From NCBI GenBank assembly GCA_902769055.1, contig CACXNL010000002.1, positions 1 to 51,129 on the forward strand: DNA of 51,129 nucleotides. Direction: 5' to 3'. Source of the stretch: an uncultured Pseudomonadota bacterium (lineage in GTDB: Bacteria; Pseudomonadota; Alphaproteobacteria; RUG11792). The notes beneath the pieces were generated by a model. That model made no database searches. It worked only from the letters and a program-made list of their open reading frames with translations, and had not been told where the DNA came from. Below are positions 18,655-28,386 of this stretch, in pieces. The translations under genes and the position numbers were made by a program. Every line of letters begins with the position of its first letter. Within the stretch, counting starts at the first letter, position 1.

Positions 18655-19533
18655 TTACTCTCCTTCTTTTAAAAAAGACCTTAACAACTTTTTCGGACTT
18701 AAAACACCATCCGAAAAATCAACTACTTCCAGAAAACCATTTTCTGCAGAAGCTAGGTATCGCCCATTTTCTCCGATAAAAGTGGTCGAAATACACCTTC
18801 CCTGCATCAGGCTCTCAGCATCTTGACACGAAACGGGAATAACTGGGATGTCGTCTAGTACATTCTCGAGCGAAATCAAAACGCTGCTTAGATTATCCGC
18901 GATTTTCTCAAAATCCTCAAGCGAGACACTGCCCTCAATCGAAAATTTGCCATCCTTGATGCGCCGTAGCGATGAGGTGTAAGCGACCGTATTAAGTGCT
19001 TTCGCTATGTCTTCAGCCAAAGTTCTAATGTAAGTTCCCGGTGAAACTTCCGCTTTAAACTTGTTTTCCCCAATCATCTCAAGGTTATAAATCGTCACCT
19101 TACGCGGCTTTATCTCCGGCGTTTCTCCCTTGCGAGCCAACTCATATGCTCGTTTTCCACCGACTTTTATTGCTGAAAATATGCTCGGGATTTGTGATAT
19201 CTCGCCGATAAACTGCGGCAAAATCGCCTCTATTTCCTTATCAGTTGGTACTATCCCAGATGTTTCAACAACTGTTCCAGTTTTATCGGATGTATCTGTT
19301 CTTTTACCAAACATCACTTCAAACTCGTACGTTTTTCGCTCGGTTTTTATATACGGAATTGCCTTAGTACCTCCATTTACCGCGATCGCTAAAACGCCGG
19401 TAGCGAACGGATCCAGCGTTCCGATATGCCCAACCTTGCGTGCTTTAAGGCGCTTTTTCACGACAGAATCAACGAAAGCCGACGACTTCCCCTCCGGCTT
19501 GTCTATGACTATTACTCCATCTTTAAGAAACAT
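18655..19533 (-). CDS. truB: tRNA pseudouridine-55 synthase
   Basis: 292 residues. The catalytic aspartate is in [19 protein letters not shown]; downstream the KxY motif region ([11 protein letters not shown]) and a conserved [11 protein letters not shown] are present. It makes pseudouridine 55 in the T-loop of tRNAs. The start overlaps the pgi stop by eleven bases, so the two are translationally linked, and rpsO follows immediately. Confidence 0.95.
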   Translation of the reverse strand: MFLKDGVIVIDKPEGKSSAFVDSVVKKRLKARKVGHIGTLDPFATGVLAIAVNGGTKAIPYIKTERKTYEFEVMFGKRTDTSDKTGTVVETSGIVPTDKEIEAILPQFIGEISQIPSIFSAIKVGGKRAYELARKGETPEIKPRKVTIYNLEMIGENKFKAEVSPGTYIRTLAEDIAKALNTVAYTSSLRRIKDGKFSIEGSVSLEDFEKIADNLSSVLISLENVLDDIPVIPVSCQDAESLMQGRCISTTFIGENGRYLASAENGFLEVVDFSDGVLSPKKLLRSFLKEGE

Positions 19534-20686
19534 TGGCTAGATACTGCATCGCCAACTTCTTTGATTCTTCAACGGCTGGTTGGTTAAATGGGTTTATGCC
19601 TGCTAACTTTGCAATGACGATAGTTTCAATGAAGTTTTTCATCATCAGTTCGCCAAGCACCGATATATTCAGCTCATCAAACTCCAGCACCCTCACCGGA
19701 GATTTCTTTTGCAAAACCGTTACCGTCGCCTTCGCGTGCGCATACATCAACTCATTTATATTGTGCCCGTTTAAGCCACTCGCGATTTTTGCATTTACCC
19801 TTGGCGTTTCAGCATCGTTTCGCGCTAGTATCACCGTGTAAAATTTGTTAGCCGTTCCGTCAAGAAATAGCTGTAACATTGAATGTTGGTCAACCGTGCC
19901 AATGGCACGCACAGGCGTTATCGCGAATTTTTCAGACTTGCCTAGGCTCTCGGATATGAGCTGAGTTGCCCATTTTCCATAATCTTCGAGCATATCTGAA
20001 TACGTCATAATGACATGTTGATTTACCGTTCCATCTTTGAAAACATCATACATGTTGCAAGCATCAATGTATGCTTTGCACTCGGAGGCTGCTTCGCAAT
20101 TGCTGACCTCGTCCAAAACTTTCTGCGCGGATTTCACAAACGCATCGATATCGACATTCCCAAGCAATGCCGGTAACAACCCAACAACAGAAAATACAGA
20201 AAATCTCCCGCCGATTTTGGAACTATGATCTATAACATCCATATTTTTTTCATTAGCCAAGTTTTTTAAGACGTTGTTTTCTGACGGCTCGGTTATCGCT
20301 ATCGCCTTATTCTTATAATCAAAATCTTTCCACATTTCGCAAAGTGTCAGAAATAGCATCAGAGTTTCTGTTGTTCGACCGGATTTAGAGATTACAATAA
20401 TTCCAGTTTTTTGGGGGGCGCATCCCTTTATAACATTCAGAAAATGCAACGAATCAGCATTTTCGATAAACATAACCCGTGGCTCATTCCCGGAAATCAT
20501 AGCTTGTAAATTTACCAGACACTTCCCGCCCAGGCTCGACCCACCAATTCCAAAAACCAATATTTTTTCACAATCATTAAATTTATTTGCTAACTCCTTG
20601 ATAGGCGTTAAGTCGTCGTAGACAACCTTAAATATATCTAGCGTTTTAAGTTGTTGTTTTAAATAACTAAACGTATTTTCGAACAT
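19523..20686 (-). CDS. pgi: Glucose-6-phosphate isomerase, short form
   Basis: 387 residues, clearly shorter than the roughly 550 of the enterobacterial enzyme but of the compact kind found in some reduced bacteria. Recognisable blocks are FGIGGSSLGGK, ISKSGRTTETLM (sugar phosphate loop), IGGRFSVFSVVGLLPAL, SESLGKSE, DQHSMLQLFLDG and NPFNQPAVEESKKLA. It interconverts glucose-6-P and fructose-6-P; GlmS, also in this window, uses fructose-6-P for cell-wall sugars, which may be its main purpose here. It is the first gene of the seven-gene minus-strand operon. Confidence 0.92.
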   Translation of the reverse strand: MFENTFSYLKQQLKTLDIFKVVYDDLTPIKELANKFNDCEKILVFGIGGSSLGGKCLVNLQAMISGNEPRVMFIENADSLHFLNVIKGCAPQKTGIIVISKSGRTTETLMLFLTLCEMWKDFDYKNKAIAITEPSENNVLKNLANEKNMDVIDHSSKIGGRFSVFSVVGLLPALLGNVDIDAFVKSAQKVLDEVSNCEAASECKAYIDACNMYDVFKDGTVNQHVIMTYSDMLEDYGKWATQLISESLGKSEKFAITPVRAIGTVDQHSMLQLFLDGTANKFYTVILARNDAETPRVNAKIASGLNGHNINELMYAHAKATVTVLQKKSPVRVLEFDELNISVLGELMMKNFIETIVIAKLAGINPFNQPAVEESKKLAMQYLANVS

Positions 20687-20813
20687 GATTGTTCATCTCG
20701 GTTTCGGTAACTTCTTTTCACATCTTATAGGCTCTTTGGAGCCGTTGCAATCTTGGTATACCGCTTGCATCATTCTCGCTTGCAAATTCCTGAGCTGAAA
20801 ATAGAAGAGCAAA

Positions 20814-20839
20814 ATGACGATCCGTGGTTGGGTCGTTAT
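20814..20839 (-). terminator. Terminator after the first SIMPL gene
   Basis: ATGACGATCC and GGTCGTTAT form a nine-pair stem with wobbles; on the minus strand it is followed by TTTTGCTCTTC, just past the stop at 20857. Confidence 0.5.
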
Positions 20840-20856
20840 CGCTGTGGTACCGCAGG

Positions 20857-21573
20857 CTAAGAGTTCATATTATATGTTCCGGTCACGATAACTCTAATAC
20901 GCTTTGTCCTCGAACTTTCTTCGTCGCCGTCATAGCAGTAATCGCTTGATAATACTAAATCTGCAGGCAAAATATTAAAGCGTCCAGTTGAAAGATTGCG
21001 TGGTCCAGTTATCTTTGTGCCTAAAGTTTTCGCTATGATCTTTGCTCTGTTCTCTGAATCTAATGTGGCTTCTTGGATCATCTCAATCTTTAATTTTGCG
21101 ATATCGCTAATGGAGTATTGTAATTCGTTGTATATATTTATTCCTTTCCCTAGCAATTCGATAGTTTTATCCTTTGCCTTTTCTACCTGTTCCAACCTTT
21201 TTGTTCTTATAACAATGATGTTAAGCGCTTCAAAACGTGGTATTCCATTTTTGTTACTCTCAGTATTACGATACCTATCGCACATATGCGGGTCTTTGCT
21301 CGTTATTTCTTCTTCTTTTATTCCTTCGCTCTTTAGAAATTTCAACACAATTTCGGTATTTTTGTTCACTCGTTCTTGGGCTTCTTTTATGTTATCCGCC
21401 TCTGCTTCGACCCTTAATTTCCAGATTATACTGTCCGATACCACATACCTATCAGACAACCCGTTTGTCGTTATATATGACCTATTCTGTTTCTGAGTCT
21501 CGATACCTTTATATCCAATAGCACTTATCGCGATTATTGCAATACTTCCCATCACTAGGTTTTGAATGTTCAT
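20857..21573 (-). CDS. SIMPL (DUF541) domain protein, paralog 1
   Basis: 238 residues from the ATG at 21573. One amino-terminal membrane or signal segment (NLVMGSIAIIAISAIGYKG) precedes the SIMPL domain, and the protein ends with RIRVIVTGTYNMNS. The family includes the Brucella periplasmic antigen BP26/Omp28, which forms channel-like oligomers; the general function is unknown. The neighbouring gene at 21844-22563 is a clear tandem paralog: both share TTNGLSDRYVVSDS and the closing IRVIVTGTYN. A TTAAC-type box lies about 90 bases upstream. Probably anchored in the inner membrane or periplasmic. Confidence 0.8.
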   Translation of the reverse strand: MNIQNLVMGSIAIIAISAIGYKGIETQKQNRSYITTNGLSDRYVVSDSIIWKLRVEAEADNIKEAQERVNKNTEIVLKFLKSEGIKEEEITSKDPHMCDRYRNTESNKNGIPRFEALNIIVIRTKRLEQVEKAKDKTIELLGKGINIYNELQYSISDIAKLKIEMIQEATLDSENRAKIIAKTLGTKITGPRNLSTGRFNILPADLVLSSDYCYDGDEESSRTKRIRVIVTGTYNMNS

Positions 21574-21660
21574 CGCCCTACATCTCACCAATCAGTACCT
21601 TACCTAATCTCAGGATATCACAAGAATATTTAAAGACAAAATATTCTTAATTTTGTAAGA

Positions 21661-21675
21661 TTAACTAATTGTTAA
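21661..21675 (-). promoter_or_regulatory. CtrA-type box upstream of SIMPL paralog 1
   Basis: TTAA-CTAATTG-TTAA; on the gene's strand it reads TTAAC-AATTAG-TTAAT, nine of ten positions of TTAAC-N6-TTAAC. It lies 88-102 bases before the start. Confidence 0.45.
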
Positions 21676-21843
21676 ACTTTATTTGACATAATTCCTTATC
21701 TCGTCCTATCGTAATTGATTTGATGAAATTCCAAGATGTGACAGAGTTATAACATTTGGCGTTTGCCGCAGTCATATCTGCGTCATATTAGCAGAGTTAT
21801 ACGACGTTCACTTTTGGGGACATTATCGTCATTATATCTTACC

Positions 21844-22563
21844 TTAGGATTTCAGATTATATGTGCCAGTTACAATAATCCTGATGCGCTTCTTCTTGGA
21901 TTTTTCCTCAGTCCACTCAGACGCGTAATCTTGGGTTATTGACACATCTTCAGCGTAAATCGCAAACCTGCCGGTGTGTAGGTGTCGTAATCCAGTTACT
22001 TGTGTGTTTAGTGTTGCAGCGATAGTGTTTGCTCTATTTTCTGAATCCAGAGTAGCCTCTTTGATCATATCAATTCTAAGTTTTGCAATGTCTTTATAAA
22101 AATACCGAAAATTATTTTCGATATCTATATTATTTTCTAATAATTCAGTCGTCTTTTCCTGTGCCTTCTCCGCCTGCTCCAATCTTTGTGTTTTTATTGT
22201 GATCATGTTAAACACTCTAAATCGTGGCAGCGATTTTTCATTAGAGCCACTACCCCAACGATACCTATCTTCTATTCTAGGACTTTGGTTTGTTATCTCT
22301 TCATCCTTTATTCCTTCTTTTTTCAGAAATTTCAAAACAGTGTCTGTATCCGCTTTCATTTTTTCTTGCGCTTCTTTTATGTTTTTCCCCTCAGCTGCAA
22401 TCTGTAGTGTCCAAATTGCGCTGTCTGATACCACATATCTATCAGATAACCCATTTGTCGTGATATACGAGTTGTTTTGTTTTATAGTTTCTATACCTTT
22501 GTGTCCTATAAAACCAACCACAGCTATCGCAACAGTTCCAATCACCAGATTTTGAATATTCAT
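21844..22563 (-). CDS. SIMPL (DUF541) domain protein, paralog 2
   Basis: 239 residues from the ATG at 22563, same layout as its neighbour: membrane or signal segment NLVIGTVAIAVVGFIGHKG, then the SIMPL domain ending RIRIIVTGTYNLKS. By eye more than half of the residues match paralog 1, and the upstream DNA carries a similar TTAAC box at a similar distance, so promoter and gene were duplicated together. Function unknown; the two may form a hetero-oligomer or be redundant. Confidence 0.8.
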   Translation of the reverse strand: MNIQNLVIGTVAIAVVGFIGHKGIETIKQNNSYITTNGLSDRYVVSDSAIWTLQIAAEGKNIKEAQEKMKADTDTVLKFLKKEGIKDEEITNQSPRIEDRYRWGSGSNEKSLPRFRVFNMITIKTQRLEQAEKAQEKTTELLENNIDIENNFRYFYKDIAKLRIDMIKEATLDSENRANTIAATLNTQVTGLRHLHTGRFAIYAEDVSITQDYASEWTEEKSKKKRIRIIVTGTYNLKS

Positions 22564-22641
22564 CCAAACATTCCCCAATGTCCTACTTAATTTCATTGTA
22601 TCATAAAATACTCGAAGTCAAAACATTTTTATTTTGAAAAA

Positions 22642-22656
22642 TTAACGAAATGTTAA
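22642..22656 (-). promoter_or_regulatory. CtrA-type box upstream of SIMPL paralog 2
   Basis: On the gene's strand TTAAC-ATTTCG-TTAAT, 79-93 bases before the start. It lies between the glmS stop and this gene. TTGACT and TATGATACAAT further down may be the core promoter. Confidence 0.45.
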
Positions 22657-22672
22657 CTCTTATTCGATACAA

Positions 22673-24454
22673 TCATTCTACCGTAACTGATTTTGCGAGG
22701 TTACGTGGCTTGTCTACATCGTACCCCTTTGCTTTCGCTGTATGATACGCAAGTAAATGTATTGTCGTTGTTAATGCAAATGGGTAATACAACGTTTCAC
22801 ACTTTGGCAAGAACACACACTCTACATTTGCATTCTCGTCAAGTCCATGCAGCGATGCGCGTGCGTCCTCAGTTGTAATAAGCAAGACCTTGCCATTCCT
22901 CGCCAGAATTTCCTGCGTATTCGAGACCGTCTTTTCAAAATATTGGTCAAAAGGCGCCAGCGCTATTGTGTACACATTCTCATCTATTATAGCTATTGGA
23001 CCGTGCTTTATTTCTCCAGATGGGTATCCTTCGGCGCTGATATACGACAATTCTTTGATTTTCAATGCGCCTTCCAGGGCTATCGGATAGCTCGTTCCGC
23101 GCCCTATATAAAATAAGCAGCGGCTATCTTTCAATTTATTCGCTAGCCCAGCGAAGTCATAATTACCATTCAATATTGAATTTATAGAGTGTTCTATATC
23201 ATCAATATGCACAGCGGACTTTCCTGCGCACATAATTAAGAGCGATAACGTTTGCGCCACAAATGCCTTCGTCGAGGCGACACCAACTTCAACGCCCGCC
23301 TCGATTTTTACAATATAATCGGCTTCTCGCGCAATAGATGACGTGTCCACATTCACTAATGCCAAAGTCTTCATTCCCGCCTCTTTGACGAGTCGCATTG
23401 CACAAAGCGTATCAATCGTCTCCCCCGACTGGCTAATAAAAATATATAGCGAATTCTTGCGCATTACCGGTTTTCTATACCGAAACTCGGACGCTATTTC
23501 AACATCCACGTGAACTTTAGCTATTTCCTCTATCCAGTATTTCGAAAGTACTCCAGCGTAATATGAGGTGCCACAGGCGATTATTGAAATATTGTCGTAT
23601 TTTGCAACTTCGGTATCATAATTAAACCGCTCATAAGTCCTTCTTGCAACCGCCGCTTCTTCGAAAATCTCCTTCAACATAAAGGTTTCATAGCCATTTT
23701 TGGTTACGTCGTTCAGCGAAACTTTGTTTTGCACAACTTGTCGATTTGTACAACTGCCCGACGCATCGAAAATTTCGTATGACAACTGAGCATCTTTTTT
23801 GACGACAACTATATCGCCCTCCTCTAGATATACTAGCTCATCAACCAGCGTCGACAGTGCCACTGCATCGGAGGCTATGTATGCACTCTGCTTGTCAGGG
23901 CTAATCCCGACCGCCATCGGAGAGCCCCGCTTGGCACCGAGCAGCAGGCTTGGCTCCTTTTCGTAAATTGCCACAATTGCGAACGTGCCGGTAAATTCAG
24001 CGATGGCGCACTTGAACGCATCAAGAAACGTTTTCCCAGTTTTTATGTGGCTCGCCACCAACTTCGCGATGACCTCGGTATCGGTCTCGCTCTCAAACGT
24101 GTATCCCTCGGAAATGAGGCGTTTTCGCAGGTCTTGGTAATTTTCGATGATGCCGTTATGCACGACCGCGACGCCATCAGTCACGTGCGGGTGCGCATTA
24201 AATTCAGTCACCTTGCCGTGGGTCGCCCAGCGCGTGTGCCCAATGCCGATATGCGATTTCACGTTGGCTTTTTCGACCGCCTCCTTCAGCTGTTGCACTT
24301 TTCCAACGGTTCGTATGCGTTTTAACTCGTTCCCGTTATCTAAATATGCAATACCCGCGGAATCATACCCTCTATACTCAAGTCTTTCCAACGCCGAAAT
24401 AAGATCATTCGAAATATCATTTCTATAACTTAAAGCCGAGATTATTCCGCACAC
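22673..24454 (-). CDS. glmS: Glutamine-fructose-6-phosphate aminotransferase
   Basis: 593 residues. The start is the GTG at 24454 because it places the catalytic cysteine at position 2 (M-CGIISAL), as the amino-terminal amidotransferase requires; the ATG three codons earlier would block it. The glutaminase domain (RWATHGKV, HNGIIENY) is followed by two SIS sugar-isomerase domains (ACGTSYYAG, ISQSGETIDTL, ALEGALKIKELSYI) and the closing DKPRNLAKSVTVE. It makes glucosamine-6-P for peptidoglycan and lipid A. No glmS ribozyme is visible upstream. Confidence 0.96.
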   Translation of the reverse strand: MCGIISALSYRNDISNDLISALERLEYRGYDSAGIAYLDNGNELKRIRTVGKVQQLKEAVEKANVKSHIGIGHTRWATHGKVTEFNAHPHVTDGVAVVHNGIIENYQDLRKRLISEGYTFESETDTEVIAKLVASHIKTGKTFLDAFKCAIAEFTGTFAIVAIYEKEPSLLLGAKRGSPMAVGISPDKQSAYIASDAVALSTLVDELVYLEEGDIVVVKKDAQLSYEIFDASGSCTNRQVVQNKVSLNDVTKNGYETFMLKEIFEEAAVARRTYERFNYDTEVAKYDNISIIACGTSYYAGVLSKYWIEEIAKVHVDVEIASEFRYRKPVMRKNSLYIFISQSGETIDTLCAMRLVKEAGMKTLALVNVDTSSIAREADYIVKIEAGVEVGVASTKAFVAQTLSLLIMCAGKSAVHIDDIEHSINSILNGNYDFAGLANKLKDSRCLFYIGRGTSYPIALEGALKIKELSYISAEGYPSGEIKHGPIAIIDENVYTIALAPFDQYFEKTVSNTQEILARNGKVLLITTEDARASLHGLDENANVECVFLPKCETLYYPFALTTTIHLLAYHTAKAKGYDVDKPRNLAKSVTVE

Positions 24455-24559
24455 AAGCAACACACACTTATCGAAACCCTTCTCGGATTATCTCACAAAC
24501 GCTTCCACCCTGTGTACTACAAATTGTTTCGACGTTTTCCCAGTGAACGCGCTTTGCGC

Positions 24560-25324
24560 TTAGAACTTTACCCCTATGGTGTTGCATCCACAATCAACGT
24601 GAACAATTTCTCCAGTTACTCCCGAGGATAAATCGCTCAACAAAAATGCGCAGGCGTTCCCTATGTCTTCGAGTGTCACATTTCTTTTCAGTGGGGAGCG
24701 GTTTCGATCGTATGCCAAAACCTTTGAAAATTCTCCAACGCCTGACGCCGCCAAAGTCTTAATTGGACCAGCCGAGATAGCATTTACCCTAATTCCAAAT
24801 TCACCCAAATCGTCCGCCAAATACCTGACGCTGGTTTCAAGAGCCGATTTCGCTAAAGCCATGACATTGTAATTTGGAACGACTTTTTCCGATCCGTAAT
24901 ACGTCATCGTGACTAACGATCCCCCATTTGGCATCAATTTTGGTGCAAATTTGCAAACTTCTGTAAATGAGTAACACGAGATATTCATTGCGTTCAAAAA
25001 ATTTGCACGAGTGGTATTGTAATATTTTCCGATTAACTCATTTTTATCTGAAAACGCAATGGAATGCACAATGAAATCGAGTGCCCCGACTGTGTTCAGA
25101 ATTTTGTCGAATGCCTGTTCTATTTCGCCATCTTTTGACACATCGCAAAGAACAACATCGTGTCCTCCAAAGTCTCGCGCCATATCGCTAATTTTGTTTT
25201 GAAAATACTCATTTTGCGCCGTAAAGATCAGCTCTGCGCCTCGGTTCTTCAATGCTTCAGAAATCCCAAAAGCTATGGAGAATTTATTAGCCATCCCCAT
25301 CACTAACCCTTTTTTACCTTGCAT
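24560..25324 (-). CDS. fabI: Enoyl-ACP reductase (NADH)
   Basis: 254 residues from the ATG at 25324 (MQGKKGLVMGMANKFSIAFG), the usual FabI opening. It shows the FabI variant of the SDR fold: IAFSDKNEL, the catalytic Y-x6-K as YYGSEKVVPNYNVMALAK, and ISAGPIKTLAASGV. It does the last step of each elongation cycle. The 13-residue hydrophobic extension from the ATG at 25363 is not part of the family and is discarded. Confidence 0.95.
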   Translation of the reverse strand: MQGKKGLVMGMANKFSIAFGISEALKNRGAELIFTAQNEYFQNKISDMARDFGGHDVVLCDVSKDGEIEQAFDKILNTVGALDFIVHSIAFSDKNELIGKYYNTTRANFLNAMNISCYSFTEVCKFAPKLMPNGGSLVTMTYYGSEKVVPNYNVMALAKSALETSVRYLADDLGEFGIRVNAISAGPIKTLAASGVGEFSKVLAYDRNRSPLKRNVTLEDIGNACAFLLSDLSSGVTGEIVHVDCGCNTIGVKF

Positions 25325-25460
25325 TACCATAAAAAACTTAACAAATCGAATGAATGCCAACATGCTATCACTTATCGTTCATCGTCACAAGACACATACG
25401 AAAACTTTGGTTAATTTTGCATTGAGAGGTATTCGTCGTCTGTGTTAGAATATAAGTGCT

Positions 25461-26714
25461 ATGGATAATGAGTATATTTTTGCACATTTAACTCTTGTTG
25501 TGCTGATTGCTGCCTTCTCTGGGGCTTTGCTCGCGCGTTTGAAGCAACCGGTGATGGTTGGTTATATCCTGGCGGGGGTTGCTTGTGGACCTAGTGTTTT
25601 CGGGTTAATTTCATCTCAAGAGCAAATCCAGTTTTACTCTGAACTTGGAATTTTGCTCCTGCTCTTTGTCATAGGGATGGAGTTAAACATCCGTTCCTTT
25701 TTGAGAATGTGGAAAATCCCGACTTTATTCACTGTCATTCAAGTCGTTTTAAATTCTGCCATTGCAGTATTGGTTTCGCGTTTTCTTGAGCTTCCTGTAT
25801 ATGTTTCTCTCTTAACTGCGTTCATCATTTCTCTTTCATCAACTGCGGCTATTGTTAAAGTGCTTGAGTATATTGGTGAGTTAAAAACTGATATAGGTCA
25901 TATTTCTATCGGCATACTGGTTGCCCAAGATATAGCCATTGTTCCAATGATGTTGCTTATCAAGAAGTGTGGCTCATTTGATAGTTCGGTTTTGATTGAT
26001 CTTTCCATTGCGATTAGTTTGGTTGTTCTCCTCATAAGGTATTTGGGCAAAAAGGAAAAGATTATCCTATCAACAAAGCATTTTTTGCCAAACCCTGACT
26101 TAACTCCCGTTGTTACTTTGGCTTTTTGTTTTGCCTCCGCCGCGATAGTGGTTTTATTTGGATTATCTGAAGCGTATGGGGCATTTTTGGCGGGGCTCTT
26201 TATCGGAAATACGCAGGAAAGACAGAACGTTTTAAACAGCATAAAACCAATACAAAATGTCTTGCTTATGTCATTCTTTATTTCAGTTGGACTTATGTTT
26301 GACTTGAAATTTTTATTACAGCATTGGTTTGTGATATTTATTTCATTAGCCGGAATTACTTTGTGGAAAATATTCTTCAATACGTTGGTATTGAAGTGCT
26401 TTTCAATAGAGCTTGCAAAAGCAGCATCCATAGGAATAATTTTGGCTCAGCTCGGTGAGTTTTCTCTTGTCCTCGCCGCTGTGGCTATGCAATCTCAAAT
26501 AATCGGTGTATTCGGACAGAAACTCATTATTTCCATAACCGCGCTGTCGTTGACGATGAGCCCATTATTTGTGGTATTGTCGAATCGCACAAGAGAATTG
26601 GCGTTCATAGGGGACAATTCCCTGTCGTCTATCTTGAAAGTTCTATCTTCTCGAAAGTTTTCAAAAAACGTCAGTTCCCTTTCTATGGAATACAAGCGTT
26701 CGCAATCTAATTGA
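25461..26714 (+). CDS. CPA2-type cation:proton antiporter (KefB/RosB-like), no regulatory domain
   Basis: 417 residues with about twelve hydrophobic segments. It carries family motifs ARLKQPVMVGYILAGVACGP, ELGILLLLFVIGMEL, SSTAAIVKVLEYIGEL, GILVAQDIAIVPMMLL (the ion-path QD) and GAFLAGLFIGNT. The protein stops soon after the membrane part, so the TrkA-N/RCK domain of KefB/C is absent. It probably exchanges K+ or Na+ for H+ across the inner membrane; the ion cannot be told from sequence. The gene runs against its neighbours fabI (divergent) and parB (convergent, 5 bases apart). A TTAGAATAT stretch before the start may be its -10. Confidence 0.85.
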   Translation: MDNEYIFAHLTLVVLIAAFSGALLARLKQPVMVGYILAGVACGPSVFGLISSQEQIQFYSELGILLLLFVIGMELNIRSFLRMWKIPTLFTVIQVVLNSAIAVLVSRFLELPVYVSLLTAFIISLSSTAAIVKVLEYIGELKTDIGHISIGILVAQDIAIVPMMLLIKKCGSFDSSVLIDLSIAISLVVLLIRYLGKKEKIILSTKHFLPNPDLTPVVTLAFCFASAAIVVLFGLSEAYGAFLAGLFIGNTQERQNVLNSIKPIQNVLLMSFFISVGLMFDLKFLLQHWFVIFISLAGITLWKIFFNTLVLKCFSIELAKAASIGIILAQLGEFSLVLAAVAMQSQIIGVFGQKLIISITALSLTMSPLFVVLSNRTRELAFIGDNSLSSILKVLSSRKFSKNVSSLSMEYKRSQSN

Positions 26715-26719
26715 GCTTT

Positions 26720-27619
26720 TTATTCTCCTAAAGTTAGTAGTTTTTCCACTAACTCCTCCAATTCTTCGCATGACTTGCAGGTTAGTGTGAACACGCCGCC
26801 TCTCCTAGTTATTTTCAATTTTGTCTCAACTTTTAGCGCTTCAGCAACACGTACAGCTATGTCCATCGCTTCTTGATCGGCGCCGATATCTATTGGTGTG
26901 CCAGCGCTTGTCTTGGGATCTGATCCGCGTATCGGCATTTCGGAAGTGGGGGCTCCGGCTTTTAAGTCCTTCATAGCTGTTTCGAGTTGCCGTACGTTCC
27001 AGTTATTTGCAACCGCTAAATCCGCTATTTCTTCAGCGTTACCAATGCCAATAAGGCTTCGAGCATGTCCCGGAGTTAGTCGTCCATTTCTTATCAGTTC
27101 CCGTACTCGTTCTGGTAGCGATAGCAACCTTAATGCGTTCGATACATAACTTCGGCTTTTTGAAAGCATCGTTCCCAAATCTTCTTGCCGGCATTCACAC
27201 ATCATCATTAAGTTTTTCATCGCTTCTGCCTCTTCTATCGGATTTAAGTCAGAGCGTTGCAAATTTTCTATCAATGCCAATGTCATGATTTGCGTATCGT
27301 CGCATTCCACAATATGCACGGGGATTTCTGTTAACCCAGCTAATTTTGATGCCCTCCAACGCCGCTCCCCAGCTATGATTTCATACCCGTTGTCCCTTCT
27401 TCGTACAGCCAATGGTTGCAACACGCCATGCAACGCGATGGAATCTGCAAGCTCTCTGAGTTTATTCTCATCGAAAGTGCGTCTTGGTTGCTTTGTATTC
27501 GGAAAAACCAATTCGATGTTTACTTTGCTCGCTTCTTCCAGATTCTTTTCACTAGCTTCAGCTCTCTCATCCATTCCGCCCAGTAACGCTGATAATCCTC
27601 TTCCTAATTTTTCTTCCAT
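26720..27619 (-). CDS. parB: Chromosome partitioning protein ParB
   Basis: 299 residues from the ATG at 27619 (MEEKLGRGLSALLGGM), the standard alphaproteobacterial ParB opening. It has the CTPase domain with GERRWRASKLAG, the helix-turn-helix that reads parS (SYVSNALRLLSLPERVRELI, LTPGHARSL) and a short carboxy-terminal dimer domain. It loads as a clamp at parS; four parS sites are found 1.3-1.8 kb upstream. The start lies inside parA (16-base overlap). Confidence 0.96.
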   Translation of the reverse strand: MEEKLGRGLSALLGGMDERAEASEKNLEEASKVNIELVFPNTKQPRRTFDENKLRELADSIALHGVLQPLAVRRRDNGYEIIAGERRWRASKLAGLTEIPVHIVECDDTQIMTLALIENLQRSDLNPIEEAEAMKNLMMMCECRQEDLGTMLSKSRSYVSNALRLLSLPERVRELIRNGRLTPGHARSLIGIGNAEEIADLAVANNWNVRQLETAMKDLKAGAPTSEMPIRGSDPKTSAGTPIDIGADQEAMDIAVRVAEALKVETKLKITRRGGVFTLTCKSCEELEELVEKLLTLGE

Positions 27620-28386
27620 TGTTCTCTTTTCTCCTTTTCCAAAAATTCCTTCGCTAATTCCATATAGGCATAAGAGCCAACACAACGCACGTCGTATATG
27701 AGTACTGGGCGTCCATAAGATGGCGCCTCGGAAATTTTTATGTTTCGCGGAATTATCGTTTTGAATACCTTGTCCCCTAGGTGCTTCCTTACGTCATTCT
27801 CCACTGAAACGCTTAAACCATTCCTTTTATCATGCATCGTCAAAACTATTCCAAATAATGACAGTGATTCATTATAGTTTGCGTTTATTTTCTTAATTGA
27901 GCTTAATAAATAGCTTAATCCTTCAAGAGCATAATATTCACATTGCAGTGGTACCAGCACTCCATCCGCAGCGACAAGAGCATTCAGTGTCAAAATCCCC
28001 ATGGATGGTGGAGAATCGATTATGATATAATCAAACGCTTTCGCGTAAGGAGCTAGCGCATTTTTTAAAATACCCGCTCGATTTGCATTTTGTACTAGTT
28101 CAATTTCAGCTCCTACGAGATCTATACTTGCCGGCACCAATGATAGCCCTGGTATACTTGTATTTATTATTACTTCTGACAATGTCTTTCTTTGTGTTAA
28201 AATATCATAGCTGGTATTCATCCTCTTTGAATATATGCCTAGTCCGGTCGTTGCATTACCTTGTGGATCTAAGTCGATAAGCAAAACCCGCTTTCTTACA
28301 GCAGCTAGTGCTGTGGATAAGTTTACCGCGGTGGTCGTCTTTCCAACGCCCCCCTTCTGATTTGATATGGATATTACTATTGCCAC
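27604..28386 (-). CDS. parA: Chromosome partitioning ATPase ParA
   Basis: 260 residues with the deviant Walker A KGGVGKTTT, LIDLDPQGNATTGLG and Walker B IIIDSPPSMG. It forms the nucleoid-bound gradient that moves ParB-parS complexes. The GTG start at 28386 overlaps the rsmG stop, and parB begins within its last codons, so rsmG-parA-parB form one transcript as in many alphaproteobacteria. A lone perfect DnaA-box-like TGTGGATAA falls in the coding sequence at 28312-28320. Confidence 0.96.
   Translation of the reverse strand: MAIVISISNQKGGVGKTTTAVNLSTALAAVRKRVLLIDLDPQGNATTGLGIYSKRMNTSYDILTQRKTLSEVIINTSIPGLSLVPASIDLVGAEIELVQNANRAGILKNALAPYAKAFDYIIIDSPPSMGILTLNALVAADGVLVPLQCEYYALEGLSYLLSSIKKINANYNESLSLFGIVLTMHDKRNGLSVSVENDVRKHLGDKVFKTIIPRNIKISEAPSYGRPVLIYDVRCVGSYAYMELAKEFLEKEKREQWKKN

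Noticed and set aside
28312..28320. TGTGGATAA, a perfect DnaA box, as evidence of oriC
   Set aside because: It is a single site inside parA with no cluster or AT-rich unwinding region beside it.
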